A stretch of 64,000 nucleotides of DNA from contig JAETPU010000003.1 of NCBI GenBank assembly GCA_021771035.1, positions 124,001 through 188,000 on the forward strand, given 5' to 3'. This document shows positions 34,006 to 43,770 of the stretch, piece by piece (within the stretch, counting starts at the first letter, position 1; each line of letters starts with the position of its first letter). Source of the stretch: Marvinbryantia formatexigens. GTDB lineage: Bacteria > Bacillota > Clostridia > Oscillospirales > Ruminococcaceae. The position numbers and the translations under genes are program-made. The notes below the pieces were generated by a model. The model ran no database searches. It was not told the origin of the DNA and saw only the letters and a program-made list of their open reading frames with translations.

Positions 34006-34681
34006 CCCCCAGCCGGTAACCCACGGAGCGCACCGTCTGAATCAGCCGGGGCGACTGGGCATCATCCTCCAATTTCTCCCGCAGGCGCTTGATGTACACC
34101 GTAAGCGTATTGTCATTGACAAAGTCCCCCGCCACATCCCAGATGCTTTCCAAAAGCTGCGTGCGGCTCAGGGTCTGTCCTGGATTCTGCAAGAAGCTCA
34201 ATAGCAGCCGGTATTCCAGGGCCGTCAGGGGAATTTCCCTCCCGGCACGCACAACCCGCATCCGCCGGGGATCCACCTGTAAATCCCCCACCGTGAAAAT
34301 TGCGTTGTCCGCACAGGCGGTACGGCTGTACCGGCGCAATACGCTGCGAAGCCTCGAGAGAACCTCCTGAAGCCGGAAGGGCTTGGTGATGTAGTCGTCA
34401 GCACCCATATCCAGGCCCATCACCACGTTGACCTCCTCGTCACAGGCCGTGAGAAAAATTACGGGGATATCCCCCAGTTCCTTGACAGCCCGGCACAAAT
34501 CATATCCATTCCCATCCGGAAGGCTCAAATCCAACAGGCACACGCCGGGCAGTTCCCGGCGCAGCTCCTCCCTGGCCTGGGCTGCGGTTGGACACAGCGC
34601 CACTTGGTATCCCTCCTGGCTTAAGGAATATTCCAATCCCATCCCAATGACGGAATCATCTTCTACTAATAACAGGCGCAT
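33986..34681 (-). CDS. OmpR-family response regulator
   Basis: 231-residue DNA-binding regulator paired with the downstream kinase. Receiver domain with Asp8/Asp9, phosphoacceptor Asp51 (LLDLSLPDG), a Thr switch (FLTA) and Lys100 (DDYITKPF). The C-terminal winged helix (about 130-225) has the RVVRAGREIPLTALEYRLL and NTLTVYIKRLREKLED segments of the OmpR/PhoB family. Its stop codon lies within the start of the kinase gene. Targets are unknown; in such systems they are often transporter or cell-wall genes. Confidence 0.93.
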   Translation of the reverse strand: MRLLLVEDDSVIGMGLEYSLSQEGYQVALCPTAAQAREELRRELPGVCLLDLSLPDGNGYDLCRAVKELGDIPVIFLTACDEEVNVVMGLDMGADDYITKPFRLQEVLSRLRSVLRRYSRTACADNAIFTVGDLQVDPRRMRVVRAGREIPLTALEYRLLLSFLQNPGQTLSRTQLLESIWDVAGDFVNDNTLTVYIKRLREKLEDDAQSPRLIQTVRSVGYRLGDGYAAQ

Positions 34682-34745
34682 CAGAATGCCTCCCTCCTGG
34701 ATGTTTCAGCTGTGTCTCCTGAGAGATCAACGGAACTCCGGCCTT

Positions 34746-35435
34746 TTATTCTTCAGCGGGCCGCCCGTCTTCCTCCTGCTTAAACTGCGCCAGGGCCGCA
34801 CCCAGCAGATCCCCCAGGGTGGTGGCGGCTTTTTTTGGCTTCATGGCCTCCCGGACAATTTGGGTACGCTCCCGGAACGCCGCAGGATCCTTCACCAGCT
34901 GCAAAAGAGACGCCGTATTGAGCGCGTCGTCCAAAGCGCTGTGCTGCTTTCCGTCAAAATCCTGCTCCGCTGTCCCGATGGCATTTTTTAAGGAGAGCGG
35001 AGAACGCCGGGACAGCCCCACAAGCCTGGTATAGATACGCTGAAAATCCATCCAGCGCTTCAGGGGACGTTCCAAGCCGTCGGGATAAATCCCCTTCACA
35101 CGGCACTCCTCCTGAAGCTGGCGGCGGTCGCTCCCGCTCCAGGCATAAATCCGGGCGGGCTCAGCACCAATCCAGCCGATAAAGCTGTCCAGGGCCTCCT
35201 TGAGCGCTGGAGCCTGGGCAACCGTCTGCTGGGTGATACCCGTGAGCTGGGTCACCCGTTTATGGATTTCATCCAGCTGAGGCTTGACATAGCAGTCAAA
35301 CTGGCTGACGATTTGGTAGTTCTCATCCAATTTGACGGCGCCGATCTCAATAATCTCACTGCGCAGCAGGGCACGGGCCTCCTTATTCTTGCCGGAGATC
35401 AAATTCATTTCAAAATCCAATACGATATGCTGCAA
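34746..35435 (-). CDS. DEDDh-family 3'-5' exonuclease
   Basis: 229-residue exonuclease of the DnaQ/KapD type. Catalytic residues: Asp7 and Glu9 (VLDFEMN), Asp103 (GSDRRQL), His165 and Asp169/Asp170 (QHSALDDALNTA). The start is TTG 35435, with AAGGAG at 35445-35450 nine bases away; the frame continues far upstream but that part has no ribosome binding site and is not similar to exonucleases. The C-terminal 45 residues are basic then acidic (MKPKKAATTLGDLL). The likely role is RNA or DNA 3' end trimming. It is transcribed divergently from the M23 gene. Confidence 0.85.
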   Translation of the reverse strand: MQHIVLDFEMNLISGKNKEARALLRSEIIEIGAVKLDENYQIVSQFDCYVKPQLDEIHKRVTQLTGITQQTVAQAPALKEALDSFIGWIGAEPARIYAWSGSDRRQLQEECRVKGIYPDGLERPLKRWMDFQRIYTRLVGLSRRSPLSLKNAIGTAEQDFDGKQHSALDDALNTASLLQLVKDPAAFRERTQIVREAMKPKKAATTLGDLLGAALAQFKQEEDGRPAEE

Positions 35436-36052
35436 ACCGACCCGCTCCTTATTATCAACTTTCTTTCTATTGTAACGCGTTTTTTCCAGTCTGACAAATT
35501 GTTTTTCCCGCCTGATGCCCTCTGATTCCGGATTCCTCCTGCGCGCAATCCCCTGAACGGTTCGCAGGAACCTCACAAATCCCCCAGCCGCTGAGACGGA
35601 GGGGGGTATCCTGCCGATTCGGGGATCCCCGGGCCAGCATTTTTTACCCAACCGGAAACAATCGCAGCGGGAATATGACCGCTTGCTTTCCATCTGTAAC
35701 ACGGCAGACGGGGGGTTCCGGGCCATGGAAAAGCCTGGGAGCCGCGTGGCACAAAACATCTTCCCCGCGAAACTTAAGAAAACTTTAGAATATGATGCAG
35801 AGAGCTTTCTTTGTTTTCGGCAGAAAAAATCTGTGATATCTGTGAAATTCTCCTCTGGGTTCCGGTAAATTCGCCCAAATATTTGAACTTTTTTCCATTT
35901 CACCCATCCTTGTGGAAATAAACTTGAAATAGACAAAAATTTATGTATAATGTATATGGAGTGTTTCTGCTCTTTTAACCGGAGCATTTTTCCCTGTTTT
36001 TTTACCATGAAATCTGACATTGACTATAACGCAATTAGGAAGGCGTGATAGG
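35436..36052. other. Divergent intergenic region before the first M23 gene
   Basis: About 600 bases without a gene. The first half is GC-rich with no clear signal; the second half is AT-rich and holds the promoter at 35924-35951. Confidence 0.5.
35924..35951 (+). promoter_or_regulatory. Promoter of the first M23 gene
   Basis: TTGAAA (35924-35929), a 16-base spacer and TATAAT (35946-35951). The leader to the GTG start is about 95 bases. Confidence 0.75.
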
Positions 36053-37801
36053 GTGACTTCTAAAGACAAAATGTCTGGCCGGGCTTTTTGGGAGCGTCTG
36101 GCCTGCCAAGCAAAGCATCTGGTCCACCGAGTCTGCCGACGGCTCTATCTGAGCTCCTATTGGGTCGGTTCCTGGCTGTTCAGGCGTTTTCGCGTTCATC
36201 ACCGCAGGGCAAACGGGCACGCCCAGCGCCTGCGGGTTCGTTTGTGGCATTTTCAAGGCCGGCGCGCCCGGCAGCTGCAGACAGCCTGGCACGGCTTTGT
36301 ACGCCGGCTCAAGGCGCCGTTTGCGCACAGTGCCGCCTATCTTCAGGAGGCGTCCCCCAAACTGGCCGAGGCATTCCGGCGTGGTATCGGTCCGGGAATT
36401 CTTCAGTTCCTGCGCACCGCAGGCGGCTTTTTGAAAGTGAACCTGCCCGTGCTGCGCACCGCGCTCAACTATGCAATGCCCTGTGCGGCCCTGGTGCTGT
36501 TATTGGGGACGGTACACCACTTTACCTCTCAGGAATACGGCCTGAGCATCCAGTATTCCGGTGAGAGCATCGGGTATATTGCGGATGAGTCTGTATTTAC
36601 CACCGCGGAAAACAAGGTGAAGGAACGCCTTTCCATGGAGGAATACCAGGAGACTCCCCAGTCGGTTCCCCAATATCAGGTGGTCCCCGTCCAGGAGTCC
36701 ATGCTGTACACAGAGGACGCCCTCACGGAAAAGCTCATGCTCTCCACAGGAAGCGACCTGGTGGAGGCCAGCGGGCTGTATATTGACGGTAAATTTGTGG
36801 GGGCTACCACAAATCCCAGCGGAGTGATTCAGGTTCTGGATCGTATGCTGGATTATTACCGCTCCGGCGACGAAAGCGAGGACGTCCAGTTTATCCAGCC
36901 GGTGGCGCTCAAGCAGGGGATGTACCCGGTGAGCGCTGTGGAGCTGACCGATCAGATTGAATCCACCCTCAATTCCACGGAGAAGGAGCAGCAGACCTAT
37001 ACGGTGAAGGAGGGCGACGTCCCCACCGAGATTGCCGAAAAGGTAGGTATGCCCTATTCCCAGCTCAAGCAGCTCAACCCTAATATCGAGAAAGAACTTT
37101 TGATTGGACAGGAGGTCCTGATCTCCCGTTCCGTTCCCCTGCTTGGGGTTAAAGTAATCCGAACGGAGACCCATGAGGAATCCATCGCCTATTCCACCGA
37201 GACCACCAAGGACAGTTCAAAAAACAAGGGGTACAAAAAGGTGACGGTATCCGGCGAGAACGGCATCCGTTCCGTTACGGAGCGCGTTGTCTATGTGGAC
37301 GGCGCCGAAACCCAGCGGGAGGTGCTCCATTCCGAAGTCGTGAAGGAACCCGTCACCCAGCAGGTGGTTGAGGGGACTGCGATTCCATCCAGCGGCTCTA
37401 TTTCCTCCTCGACCGGGGACGGCAGCTACAGCGGCAGATTTATCTGGCCTGTTGCGGGCGGTTATGTATCCTGCGGGTTTATGGGCTACGCCGGGCACAC
37501 CGGTATGGACATTGCAGCCCACAGCGGCACAACCATTTATGCCGCGGCCAGCGGAACCGTTGTCCGTTCCATTCAGAGCGGCCCCTATGGCCAGCACATC
37601 ATCATTGATCACGGAAACGGAGTGCAGACCTTGTACGCGCACTGCAGCGCCAGGTATGTCCAGGTGGGCGATTACGTCTCCCAGGGACAGGCCATCGCGG
37701 CGGTTGGGCGAACCGGAAACGCAACCGGCAACCACTGCCATTTTGAAATCAGAACCAACGGACGGTATCAGAACCCGGCCAAATATATCGGAACCCGTTA
37801 A
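36053..37801 (+). CDS. Membrane-anchored LysM/G5/M23 peptidoglycan endopeptidase (paralogue 1)
   Basis: 582 residues from GTG 36053, with AGGAAGG nine bases upstream. Domain order: a very basic cytoplasmic N-terminus of about 130 residues, one transmembrane helix (about 140-156), an extracytoplasmic region with a conserved GYIADESVF motif, LysM (about 316-358), G5 (about 365-440), a Ser/Gly linker, and an M23 metallopeptidase (about 465-580). Zinc ligands are present: His482 and Asp486 (GHTGMD) and His563 with His561 (NHCHFEIR), plus His530 (LYAHCS). It should cleave peptide cross-bridges outside the membrane. A close paralogue lies at 43771-45516 in opposite orientation. The long Arg-rich cytoplasmic part is unusual. 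Confidence 0.92.
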   Translation: MTSKDKMSGRAFWERLACQAKHLVHRVCRRLYLSSYWVGSWLFRRFRVHHRRANGHAQRLRVRLWHFQGRRARQLQTAWHGFVRRLKAPFAHSAAYLQEASPKLAEAFRRGIGPGILQFLRTAGGFLKVNLPVLRTALNYAMPCAALVLLLGTVHHFTSQEYGLSIQYSGESIGYIADESVFTTAENKVKERLSMEEYQETPQSVPQYQVVPVQESMLYTEDALTEKLMLSTGSDLVEASGLYIDGKFVGATTNPSGVIQVLDRMLDYYRSGDESEDVQFIQPVALKQGMYPVSAVELTDQIESTLNSTEKEQQTYTVKEGDVPTEIAEKVGMPYSQLKQLNPNIEKELLIGQEVLISRSVPLLGVKVIRTETHEESIAYSTETTKDSSKNKGYKKVTVSGENGIRSVTERVVYVDGAETQREVLHSEVVKEPVTQQVVEGTAIPSSGSISSSTGDGSYSGRFIWPVAGGYVSCGFMGYAGHTGMDIAAHSGTTIYAAASGTVVRSIQSGPYGQHIIIDHGNGVQTLYAHCSARYVQVGDYVSQGQAIAAVGRTGNATGNHCHFEIRTNGRYQNPAKYIGTR

Positions 37802-37864
37802 GGCGCTCCTTCCCCTGTACAACCGGGGCCGGGCGCATGGACGGTTCTCTGCAGAGTGTCTCTC

Positions 37865-37926
37865 AAACGGAAACCAGCGGCGGCATGGTACAGCTTGTAC
37901 TCCCGCCCGCGCTGGTTTCCGTTTTT
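37865..37926 (+). terminator. Terminator of M23 paralogue 1
   Basis: AACGGAAACCAGCG and CGCTGGTTTCCGTT arms around a branched loop, followed by a T run (TTTTTT). Confidence 0.85.
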
Positions 37927-38417
37927 TCTGTCACCCTCGGGGATGCTTGCCTCGGCGCTCTGTGCCGGCTCAGGGATGCACACAGACGCAAAGCTGCCGG
38001 TGAGAAGCCCTCTATCATCGGATTGCCGGAAAAACAATATCAGAGCTTTTTTGCCGCTGGCACCGCTGGCCCGGATAGCGGGAATCTATTCCCGGAGCCA
38101 TAGCGGTGCAGGCGGCGGCTTTGAGCGCTCCCCGCCGGTGTGCGCTGTTTTCCTCCACCTATCGGAAATATACTGATCAGCGGCGGCTTTAGCCGTACCT
38201 GCGGCCGAACTGCGCTTTGCGCCTTTCCGCGGCAGCGGCTCGTATTTTTGTATGCCAGAGCCCGGCGGATACCATCTTCCGTTTTGCCTCGGATACCACA
38301 AACGAAACAGGTGGCCCGCTCCAAGAGGACAGGCCCTCCAGCCCGGAAGATGCCCGAATGGTGAAATTCCCGCTGTGCTGCCATCAATTTGCCGCGGCAG
38401 AACATCCCTGCAAAACG

Positions 38418-38452
38418 AAACAACCGGTATGGGTTCTCCATACCGGTTGTTT
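38418..38452. terminator. Terminator downstream of the pot operon
   Basis: AAACAACCGGTATGG and CCATACCGGTTGTTT form a perfect 15-base-pair stem with a five-base loop. The minus-strand continuation has AAAC then GTTTTGC, so termination of potD transcripts is plausible. Confidence 0.75.
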
Positions 38453-38526
38453 GGATTCATGGCAAACATAACGGGAACTCCCCGCCTGGTAACCGACGGG
38501 CAAGAAGGCAGCCAGCGGCGCGGCCT

Positions 38527-39753
38527 TTAATATCCGCTTTGCCGGCGCTTTTTCACAGAACGCACCACGGTTATGGTAATGGAGGCCGCCACGCACACCA
38601 ACAGCAGAATGGGGATAAACCAGGCGTTATACCGCTGATCCGTGCTGAGGGTCTCCGTCCACAGCTTATCATACAGATCGTTGACGCTCTGGGGCAGGTA
38701 CAGAAAGGCCTCCGCCTTGTCCAGCACCTCATCTGCGGGATAGGCCACGGGATTCTCCCGCACTTCCTGCTCCAACAGCTGCAGCGCCTCGTCCTGGGGC
38801 GTGGAATACCCGATATAATCGCAGTTGGCGGCCGCCACCTGGCTCTCCAGAAGGAAATTCAGGTACATCTCAGCGGCCTCCTTTTGTTTGGCGCCCTTGG
38901 GGATGCAGGCCGCGTCCGTAAAGATGTTGGTTCCCTCCTTGGGCACCGCAAAGCCCAGGTTCTCGTTATTCTCCATCATGGTGATGGCGTCACCCGCATA
39001 GTAGGGGGCCAAAACGGCCTCCTCACCCTGCATTTTATCGAAGATTTCGTCCATGACATAGGCCTGAACCAGCGGTTTTTGCTCCTTGAGCGCCTGGGCG
39101 GCCTCACGGATTTCCTCTTTATTGGTGGTGTTAAAGGAATACCCCAGCTTTTTCAGTGCAATCCCGAAGGAATCCCTGGAATTGGAAAACATGAGGATAT
39201 TCCCCAGATATCGTTCGTCCCACAGGATATCCCAGCTCTTGGCGTCCTCCTCATCCACATACTCTTTGTTATATATAATCCCAACTGTACCCCAAGTATA
39301 TGGAACTGAGTACCGATTCTGGGGATCATACTGGGGATACTGGAACTTCTCTCCGATTTTGGAGAAATTGGGGATGTTTCTGAGATTGAGCTCCTCCAGC
39401 ATATCCTCCGCAATCATACGGGCTATCATATAATCGGAGGGGATAATCACGTCATATTTGACTCCGCCGCCCTTGAGCTTGGCATAGAGCTCCTCATTGG
39501 AGGCAAAGGTGGAATACACCACCTTGATGCCGGTGAGCTCCTCAAAGGCCTGGTTCACATTCAGGCTGTCGTCAGAGCCGTCGGAGATATACTCCCCCCA
39601 GTTATAGACGTTGATGGAGATGTTCTGCCCCTGAAACCTCTGGTAATAGCCCGGGTTCTCCACCTGGACAGCAGTCTCCTGAGCAGATGCCCGGCAAAGC
39701 AGCAATGGGAACATGAGACACAGGCACAAAAACAGACTCAGCCTCTTTTTCAT
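38527..39753 (-). CDS. potD: Spermidine/putrescine ABC transporter substrate-binding protein
   Basis: 408-residue extracytoplasmic polyamine-binding protein. A signal peptide occupies residues 1-25 (KKRLSLFLCLCLMFPLLL), followed by the PotD-type fold with ISINVYNWGEYISDG, FEELTGIKVVYSTFASNEE, KYDVIIPSDYMIARM and PYTWGTVGIIYN. Cys20 is not in a good lipobox. Instead the protein ends in a hydrophobic helix and basic tail (WFIPILLLVCVAASITITVV, then RSVKKRRQ), so it is probably held in the membrane by a C-terminal anchor. The ATG overlaps the potC stop by four bases. It is the last gene of potABCD. Confidence 0.93.
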   Translation of the reverse strand: MKKRLSLFLCLCLMFPLLLCRASAQETAVQVENPGYYQRFQGQNISINVYNWGEYISDGSDDSLNVNQAFEELTGIKVVYSTFASNEELYAKLKGGGVKYDVIIPSDYMIARMIAEDMLEELNLRNIPNFSKIGEKFQYPQYDPQNRYSVPYTWGTVGIIYNKEYVDEEDAKSWDILWDERYLGNILMFSNSRDSFGIALKKLGYSFNTTNKEEIREAAQALKEQKPLVQAYVMDEIFDKMQGEEAVLAPYYAGDAITMMENNENLGFAVPKEGTNIFTDAACIPKGAKQKEAAEMYLNFLLESQVAAANCDYIGYSTPQDEALQLLEQEVRENPVAYPADEVLDKAEAFLYLPQSVNDLYDKLWTETLSTDQRYNAWFIPILLLVCVAASITITVVRSVKKRRQSGY

Positions 39754-40562
39754 CGGTAGGAGCCGCCCCCTTCCCGCCTGCGCAGGCTTTTCTCCCGGCG
39801 GGCATCATTGAGATTCACCAGGAGCAGCACAAAGAGTACCACCACAAAGATGATGGTGGACAGGGCGTTGACCTCCGGGCTCACCTTGCGCCGCGTCATG
39901 GAATAGATGGCGATGGGCAGGGTCTGGGCCTGGGGGCCGCTGTTGAAATAGGAGATGATAAAGTCGTCCAGGGAATAGGTGAAGGCCATGAGAAACCCGG
40001 AAATAATCCCAGGCATAATCTCCGGAATCACCGCCTTGGTGAAGGCGCGCAGAGGCCCGCAGCCCAAATCCAGCGCCGCTTCATAGACAAATTTATCCAT
40101 CTGCCGCAATTTAGGCAGCACATTGAGAATCACATAGGGCACATTGAAGGAGATGTGGGCCAGAATCAGCGTGGAATAGCCGAACTCCACCCGCAGCATG
40201 ATAAACAGCAGCATCAAGGAGACGCCGGTGACAATCTCCGGATTGATGACGGGCAGATAAGTCACATTCAGGACAACGCCCTTCATCCACTTATTCAGGT
40301 TATTGATGCCGATGGCAGCCGCTGTCCCCAGTACGGTGGCAATCACAGAGGACACCGCCGCGATAATCAGGGTGTTGAGCAGGGCGTTGAGAATCAGTTC
40401 GTTGTGAAAGAGCTTGGTGTACCAGTCAAAGGTAAACCCGGTCCACACAGAGCGGCTCTTGGACTTGTTAAAGGAAAACACGATGAGCACCAGGATGGGC
40501 GCGTATAAAAAGGCGTACACCAAAAACAGGTAGGCTTTGGAGTACCAGGCAGTCTTTTTCAT
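39750..40562 (-). CDS. potC: Spermidine/putrescine ABC transporter permease PotC
   Basis: 270-residue permease with six predicted helices. The cytoplasmic EAA loop (EAALDLGCGPLRAF, then AVIPEIMPGI) is where PotA docks. A basic tail (RREKSLRRREGG) follows the last helix. It lies between potB (90-base gap) and potD (ATGA overlap) and pairs with PotB to form the channel. Confidence 0.94.
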   Translation of the reverse strand: MKKTAWYSKAYLFLVYAFLYAPILVLIVFSFNKSKSRSVWTGFTFDWYTKLFHNELILNALLNTLIIAAVSSVIATVLGTAAAIGINNLNKWMKGVVLNVTYLPVINPEIVTGVSLMLLFIMLRVEFGYSTLILAHISFNVPYVILNVLPKLRQMDKFVYEAALDLGCGPLRAFTKAVIPEIMPGIISGFLMAFTYSLDDFIISYFNSGPQAQTLPIAIYSMTRRKVSPEVNALSTIIFVVVLFVLLLVNLNDARREKSLRRREGGGSYR

Positions 40563-40652
40563 ACCAATTCATTCCTTTCCGGGATTGTGCCGCCCGGGAA
40601 ATCCCAGTTCTTTGGATGGAAGCGGCACTGCTGCGGGCTTGAACGCATACCG

Positions 40653-41468
40653 TCAAACCAGCATACCCTCCCTGTCGCCGTCGGTATCGAACTGGTTGAG
40701 GATACTCATGCACAACAGGATGAGCACCATGAGCACCAGTGAAATCGCGGAGCCCAGGTTGGGATTATAGGCATTGCCCAAAAACTGCAGTTCAATCAGG
40801 TCGCCGATGAGCAGGTTGGAGCCGCCGCCCAGCATCCGGGAAATGATAAAGGTGCTCACAGCCGGCACAAACACCATGGTGATCCCCGTGGTGATTCCCG
40901 GCATAGAAAGCGGCACCACCACTTTGGCAAACACCCGCAGCGGGCTTGCGCCCAAATCCTGGGCCGCCTCGATGACCCGGTCGTCAATTTTCACCATGAT
41001 GGAATGCAGCGGCAGAATCATGAAGGGCAGATAGTTATACACCATGCCCAGCACCACGGCGCCGGGGGTGTTGATCATCTCAAAGGGGCCCAGGCCGAAC
41101 AGGCCGAAGAACTTATTGATAAGCCCGTTTTTCTCCAAAAGAGTCATCCAGGCATAGGTGCGCAGCAAAAAGTTCATCCACATGGGCAGCATCACCAGCA
41201 TCAGCATCGTGCGCTGGGCGTTGGCCGGCTTGCGGGAAAGGATAAAGGCCAGCGGATAGGCTATCACCAGACAGATGGCCGTGGCCTCAAGGGACAGCAG
41301 AATGGAATGGAGCAGCACTCCCGAATATTGCCCCACCTGGGAGATATTGGCCCAGGTGAATTCCCCTTCGGGAGTGGTGAAGGCAAAATACGCCACCAGC
41401 CCCAGGGGAACCACGGTAAAAATTACCATCCACACAAGGTACGGCAGCGAGATCAGCTTGGATTTCAT
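40653..41468 (-). CDS. potB: Spermidine/putrescine ABC transporter permease PotB
   Basis: 271-residue permease with six helices. The first helix opens [20 protein letters not shown], and the EAA loop is [14 protein letters not shown] then [10 protein letters not shown]. The start codon overlaps the potA stop by four bases, so the two are translationally coupled. Confidence 0.94.
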   Translation of the reverse strand: MKSKLISLPYLVWMVIFTVVPLGLVAYFAFTTPEGEFTWANISQVGQYSGVLLHSILLSLEATAICLVIAYPLAFILSRKPANAQRTMLMLVMLPMWMNFLLRTYAWMTLLEKNGLINKFFGLFGLGPFEMINTPGAVVLGMVYNYLPFMILPLHSIMVKIDDRVIEAAQDLGASPLRVFAKVVVPLSMPGITTGITMVFVPAVSTFIISRMLGGGSNLLIGDLIELQFLGNAYNPNLGSAISLVLMVLILLCMSILNQFDTDGDREGMLV

Positions 41469-42511
41469 GCCTCTCCCTCCATTTTCTCCATGATGTGGAT
41501 ATCCTCGGGGCCTACAAACATCCCGATGCGGTCCCCGGGCTTTTCACTGATGGTGGAGTGAATTTTCCACCGGTAGCCCAGAGCATCCACCACCATCTCA
41601 TAATGGACGCCCTTAAACAGGACGGATTCCACAATCCCGTTAAACTGCCCCTGTTCCGGCGCCACCACCTTGATGTCCTCCGGGCGGATCACCACATCCA
41701 CCCGCTGCATGGACGCAAAGCCCTTGTCCACACAGCGGATCTTCTGCCCGGCAAACTCCACCAGGAAGTCCTCATGCATAATTCCGTCGATAATATTGCT
41801 CTCGCCGATAAAGTCCGCCACAAAGGCGTTTGTGGGCTCGTTATAGATATCCTGCGGAGTTCCAATCTGCTGGATGGAGCCGTCCTTCATCACCACCACC
41901 CGGTCGGACATGGTGAGGGCCTCCTCCTGATCGTGGGTGACATAGATAAAGGTGATCTCCAGCTGCTGCTGGATGCGCTTGAGTTCCGCCTGCATCCCCT
42001 TGCGCAGCTTGAGATCCAGAGCGCCCAGGGGCTCGTCCAACAATAAAACCCGCGGCTCGTTGACCAGGGCCCGGGCAATCGCCACCCGCTGCTGCTGGCC
42101 GCCGGAGAGCTGGTTAATATTGCGCATATGAAAGCCCTTGAGGTTCACCAGTTCCAGCATCTCCTGCACCCGGCGGCGCACCTCTTTTTCCGGCAGCTTT
42201 TTAATGCGCAGCCCAAAGGCCACGTTCTCGAACACGTTCAAATGCGGAAACAGCGCATACCGCTGGAACACCGTGTTCAGCTGGCGCTTATAGGGCGGCA
42301 GGCCGTTAATCTTCTTCCCGTCAAAAAAAACATCACCCTCCTTCGGCTCCAAAAAACCGCCGATAATCCGAAGGGTCGTGGTTTTTCCGCATCCTGACGG
42401 ACCTAAAAAAGTGATAAACTCCTTGTCGTTGATATCCAGGTTGATCCCATCCAGAACCCGTTCCCCGCCGAACTCAACCACAAGATTTTTAAGGCTGATA
42501 ATCGTTTTCAA
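41465..42511 (-). CDS. potA: Spermidine/putrescine ABC transporter ATPase
   Basis: 348-residue ABC ATPase that powers polyamine import. Walker [10 protein letters not shown] (37-45), a Q loop near [10 protein letters not shown], signature LSGGQQQR (135-142), Walker B LLLDEP (156-161) and the switch His in YVTHDQEEA; a C-terminal TOBE domain (about 240-345) follows. The start is TTG 42511, with AAAGGGGG eight bases upstream. It is first in the potABCD operon, which has a promoter at 42903-42930 and a long leader. No cupin/HTH potR gene precedes it, unlike in many Clostridia. Confidence 0.96.
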   Translation of the reverse strand: MKTIISLKNLVVEFGGERVLDGINLDINDKEFITFLGPSGCGKTTTLRIIGGFLEPKEGDVFFDGKKINGLPPYKRQLNTVFQRYALFPHLNVFENVAFGLRIKKLPEKEVRRRVQEMLELVNLKGFHMRNINQLSGGQQQRVAIARALVNEPRVLLLDEPLGALDLKLRKGMQAELKRIQQQLEITFIYVTHDQEEALTMSDRVVVMKDGSIQQIGTPQDIYNEPTNAFVADFIGESNIIDGIMHEDFLVEFAGQKIRCVDKGFASMQRVDVVIRPEDIKVVAPEQGQFNGIVESVLFKGVHYEMVVDALGYRWKIHSTISEKPGDRIGMFVGPEDIHIMEKMEGEA

Positions 42512-43084
42512 TTCTGCATCCCCCTTTGCGGATTTCAGTCATCCAAGAAAATTGGAAAAACCTTGTTGACCCACATTGGCTTTGGATACCGCTTCCCGCA
42601 AAAGGCTATTTTGAAACGCAGCCGGACAGGCCCGTTCTCAGAGCGGTTTGCACAGCTGTTTCCAGCATCCCTGCAAGCGGCTCCAGGCGGTATTTGATGC
42701 CAATATGATTAAGAACCCGTCTCCTCTGCACCCCAAGCCATACCCGCAGCTGGGTTTTCCGGTCCTTGAGGGCATAAGCCCGCATTCCATACAGGAATAC
42801 GGCAGGTACCCGCCCCGTCCGGATAAAAACAGCCAGCGAATACGGCCTCTCAGCGCCGAATTCAGGTTCCAAGAGCGTTTCAGACGCAAAACACCAAGTC
42901 ACAGTATACCGCATACTGGCGAAAAGTCAATCTTTTTCGCGATTTTCGCCGAAAAAGCACTGGGTTTTTACGGTTTTTCCATGTTACCCCCAGATTTACA
43001 CTGTTTTTCTTCCGGTTCCTCCGGTATGCGGTTAAAATCAAGAGAAATTTAACAATCTTCACAAAAATCAAATTTTCTGTAAAT
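42512..43084. other. Leader of the pot operon and upstream region
   Basis: The promoter at 42903-42930 leaves an untranslated leader of about 385 bases. A minus-strand frame at 42606-42914 (102 codons) overlaps the promoter itself and lacks a ribosome binding site, so I do not call it. No known riboswitch core was recognised. Confidence 0.5.
42903..42930 (-). promoter_or_regulatory. Promoter of potABCD
   Basis: On the minus strand TTGACT (42925-42930), a 16-base spacer and TATACT (42903-42908). Confidence 0.75.
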
Positions 43085-43670
43085 GGTATTGGAAATCTCT
43101 GACGGGTCTATACGGGAATCCCCTCTTTGCTTCCTCCCTTGGGGCAGTTCTGCCGTAACCCGGGGGGGCCATCAAAGCAGGGGCCAGCCCCCTACTTTGT
43201 GGCCTTTGGGTACTTTCTGCTGGTATTAACCACGGAGAATTGAAACTTGTTTCAATTCTCATTAGGATGCTGTATTACTAGGCCAAGAATGAACTACTCG
43301 CATCCCGGCGGCAGGATTTGGGGAGAGAACTGGGCGATATTTTATTTGGGTGAAATCATCCTATTTTCATGCGAATTTAGAAAAACTACACTTGTTGTTT
43401 TCCTCCCCCAGCCCGCTCATGCCGCGGAGGCACCCCATTTCTGCACGGCCAGAAAAGGGGAAAAGAGCCGCCAAAGAGGCTTTCCCCCTCTTTGGTATCT
43501 CCCCCTCGGGGTAGTTCTTTGCACTCAATCAGTAGAGGCTGGTAGAAAACGAAGAATCGCAGGCTCTCTCCGTTTTCTAATGCCGCTGATGCAAGTTTAG
43601 TATTAATTGCCGTTCGTCTACCTACTACCGTAACCCGGGGGATTCGTCAAAGAAGGAAGGCACGCGCCTC
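43085..43670. repeat. Dispersed modular repeat block R4
   Basis: Same orientation as R1. Modules: CCGTAACCCGGGGG with CCTTTGGGTACTTTCTGCTGG (about 43143-43225, and a second start at about 43628); GAGAATTGAAAC/GTTTCAATTCTC with ACTAGGCCAAGAATG (about 43234-43315); the AT-rich module with GCCCGCTCATGCCGCGGAGG (about 43314-43430); CTGCACGGCCAGAAAAGGGG with a CGAAGAATCGCAGGC stretch (about 43438-43595). No gene. Confidence 0.75.
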
Positions 43671-43710
43671 CTATCTGCTGTCTGTGCTGGAAATCCCTGC
43701 TGCGGCAGCG

Positions 43711-43765
43711 AAAAATGGAAAACCTCCAAGGCTGTAAGGCCCTGAAGGTTTTCCTTCCATTTCAT
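43711..43765 (-). terminator. Terminator of M23 paralogue 2
   Basis: AAATGGAA and TTCCATTT outer arms with GGAAAACCT/AGGTTTTCC inside and a secondary AAGGCTGTAAGGCC element in the loop. Located just below the stop codon of the minus-strand gene. Confidence 0.75.
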
Positions 43766-43770
43766 CGTTT

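Larger units (their letters stand above)
37802..38526. other. Intergenic region between the M23 gene and potD
   Basis: About 725 bases with two terminators (37865-37926 and 38418-38452, listed separately) and GC-rich sequence between them. The frames in the middle have no ribosome binding sites, and I see no gene. Confidence 0.55.

Noticed and set aside
35436-36020. N-terminal extension of the exonuclease reading frame
   Set aside because: The extension lies upstream of a well placed ribosome binding site and TTG start, is not like exonucleases, and covers the divergent promoter region.
42606-42914. 102-codon minus-strand frame between the pot promoter and potA
   Set aside because: Its start codon lies upstream of the predicted transcription start, it has no ribosome binding site, and the product has no family resemblance. 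A cupin-type potR was looked for and is not here.
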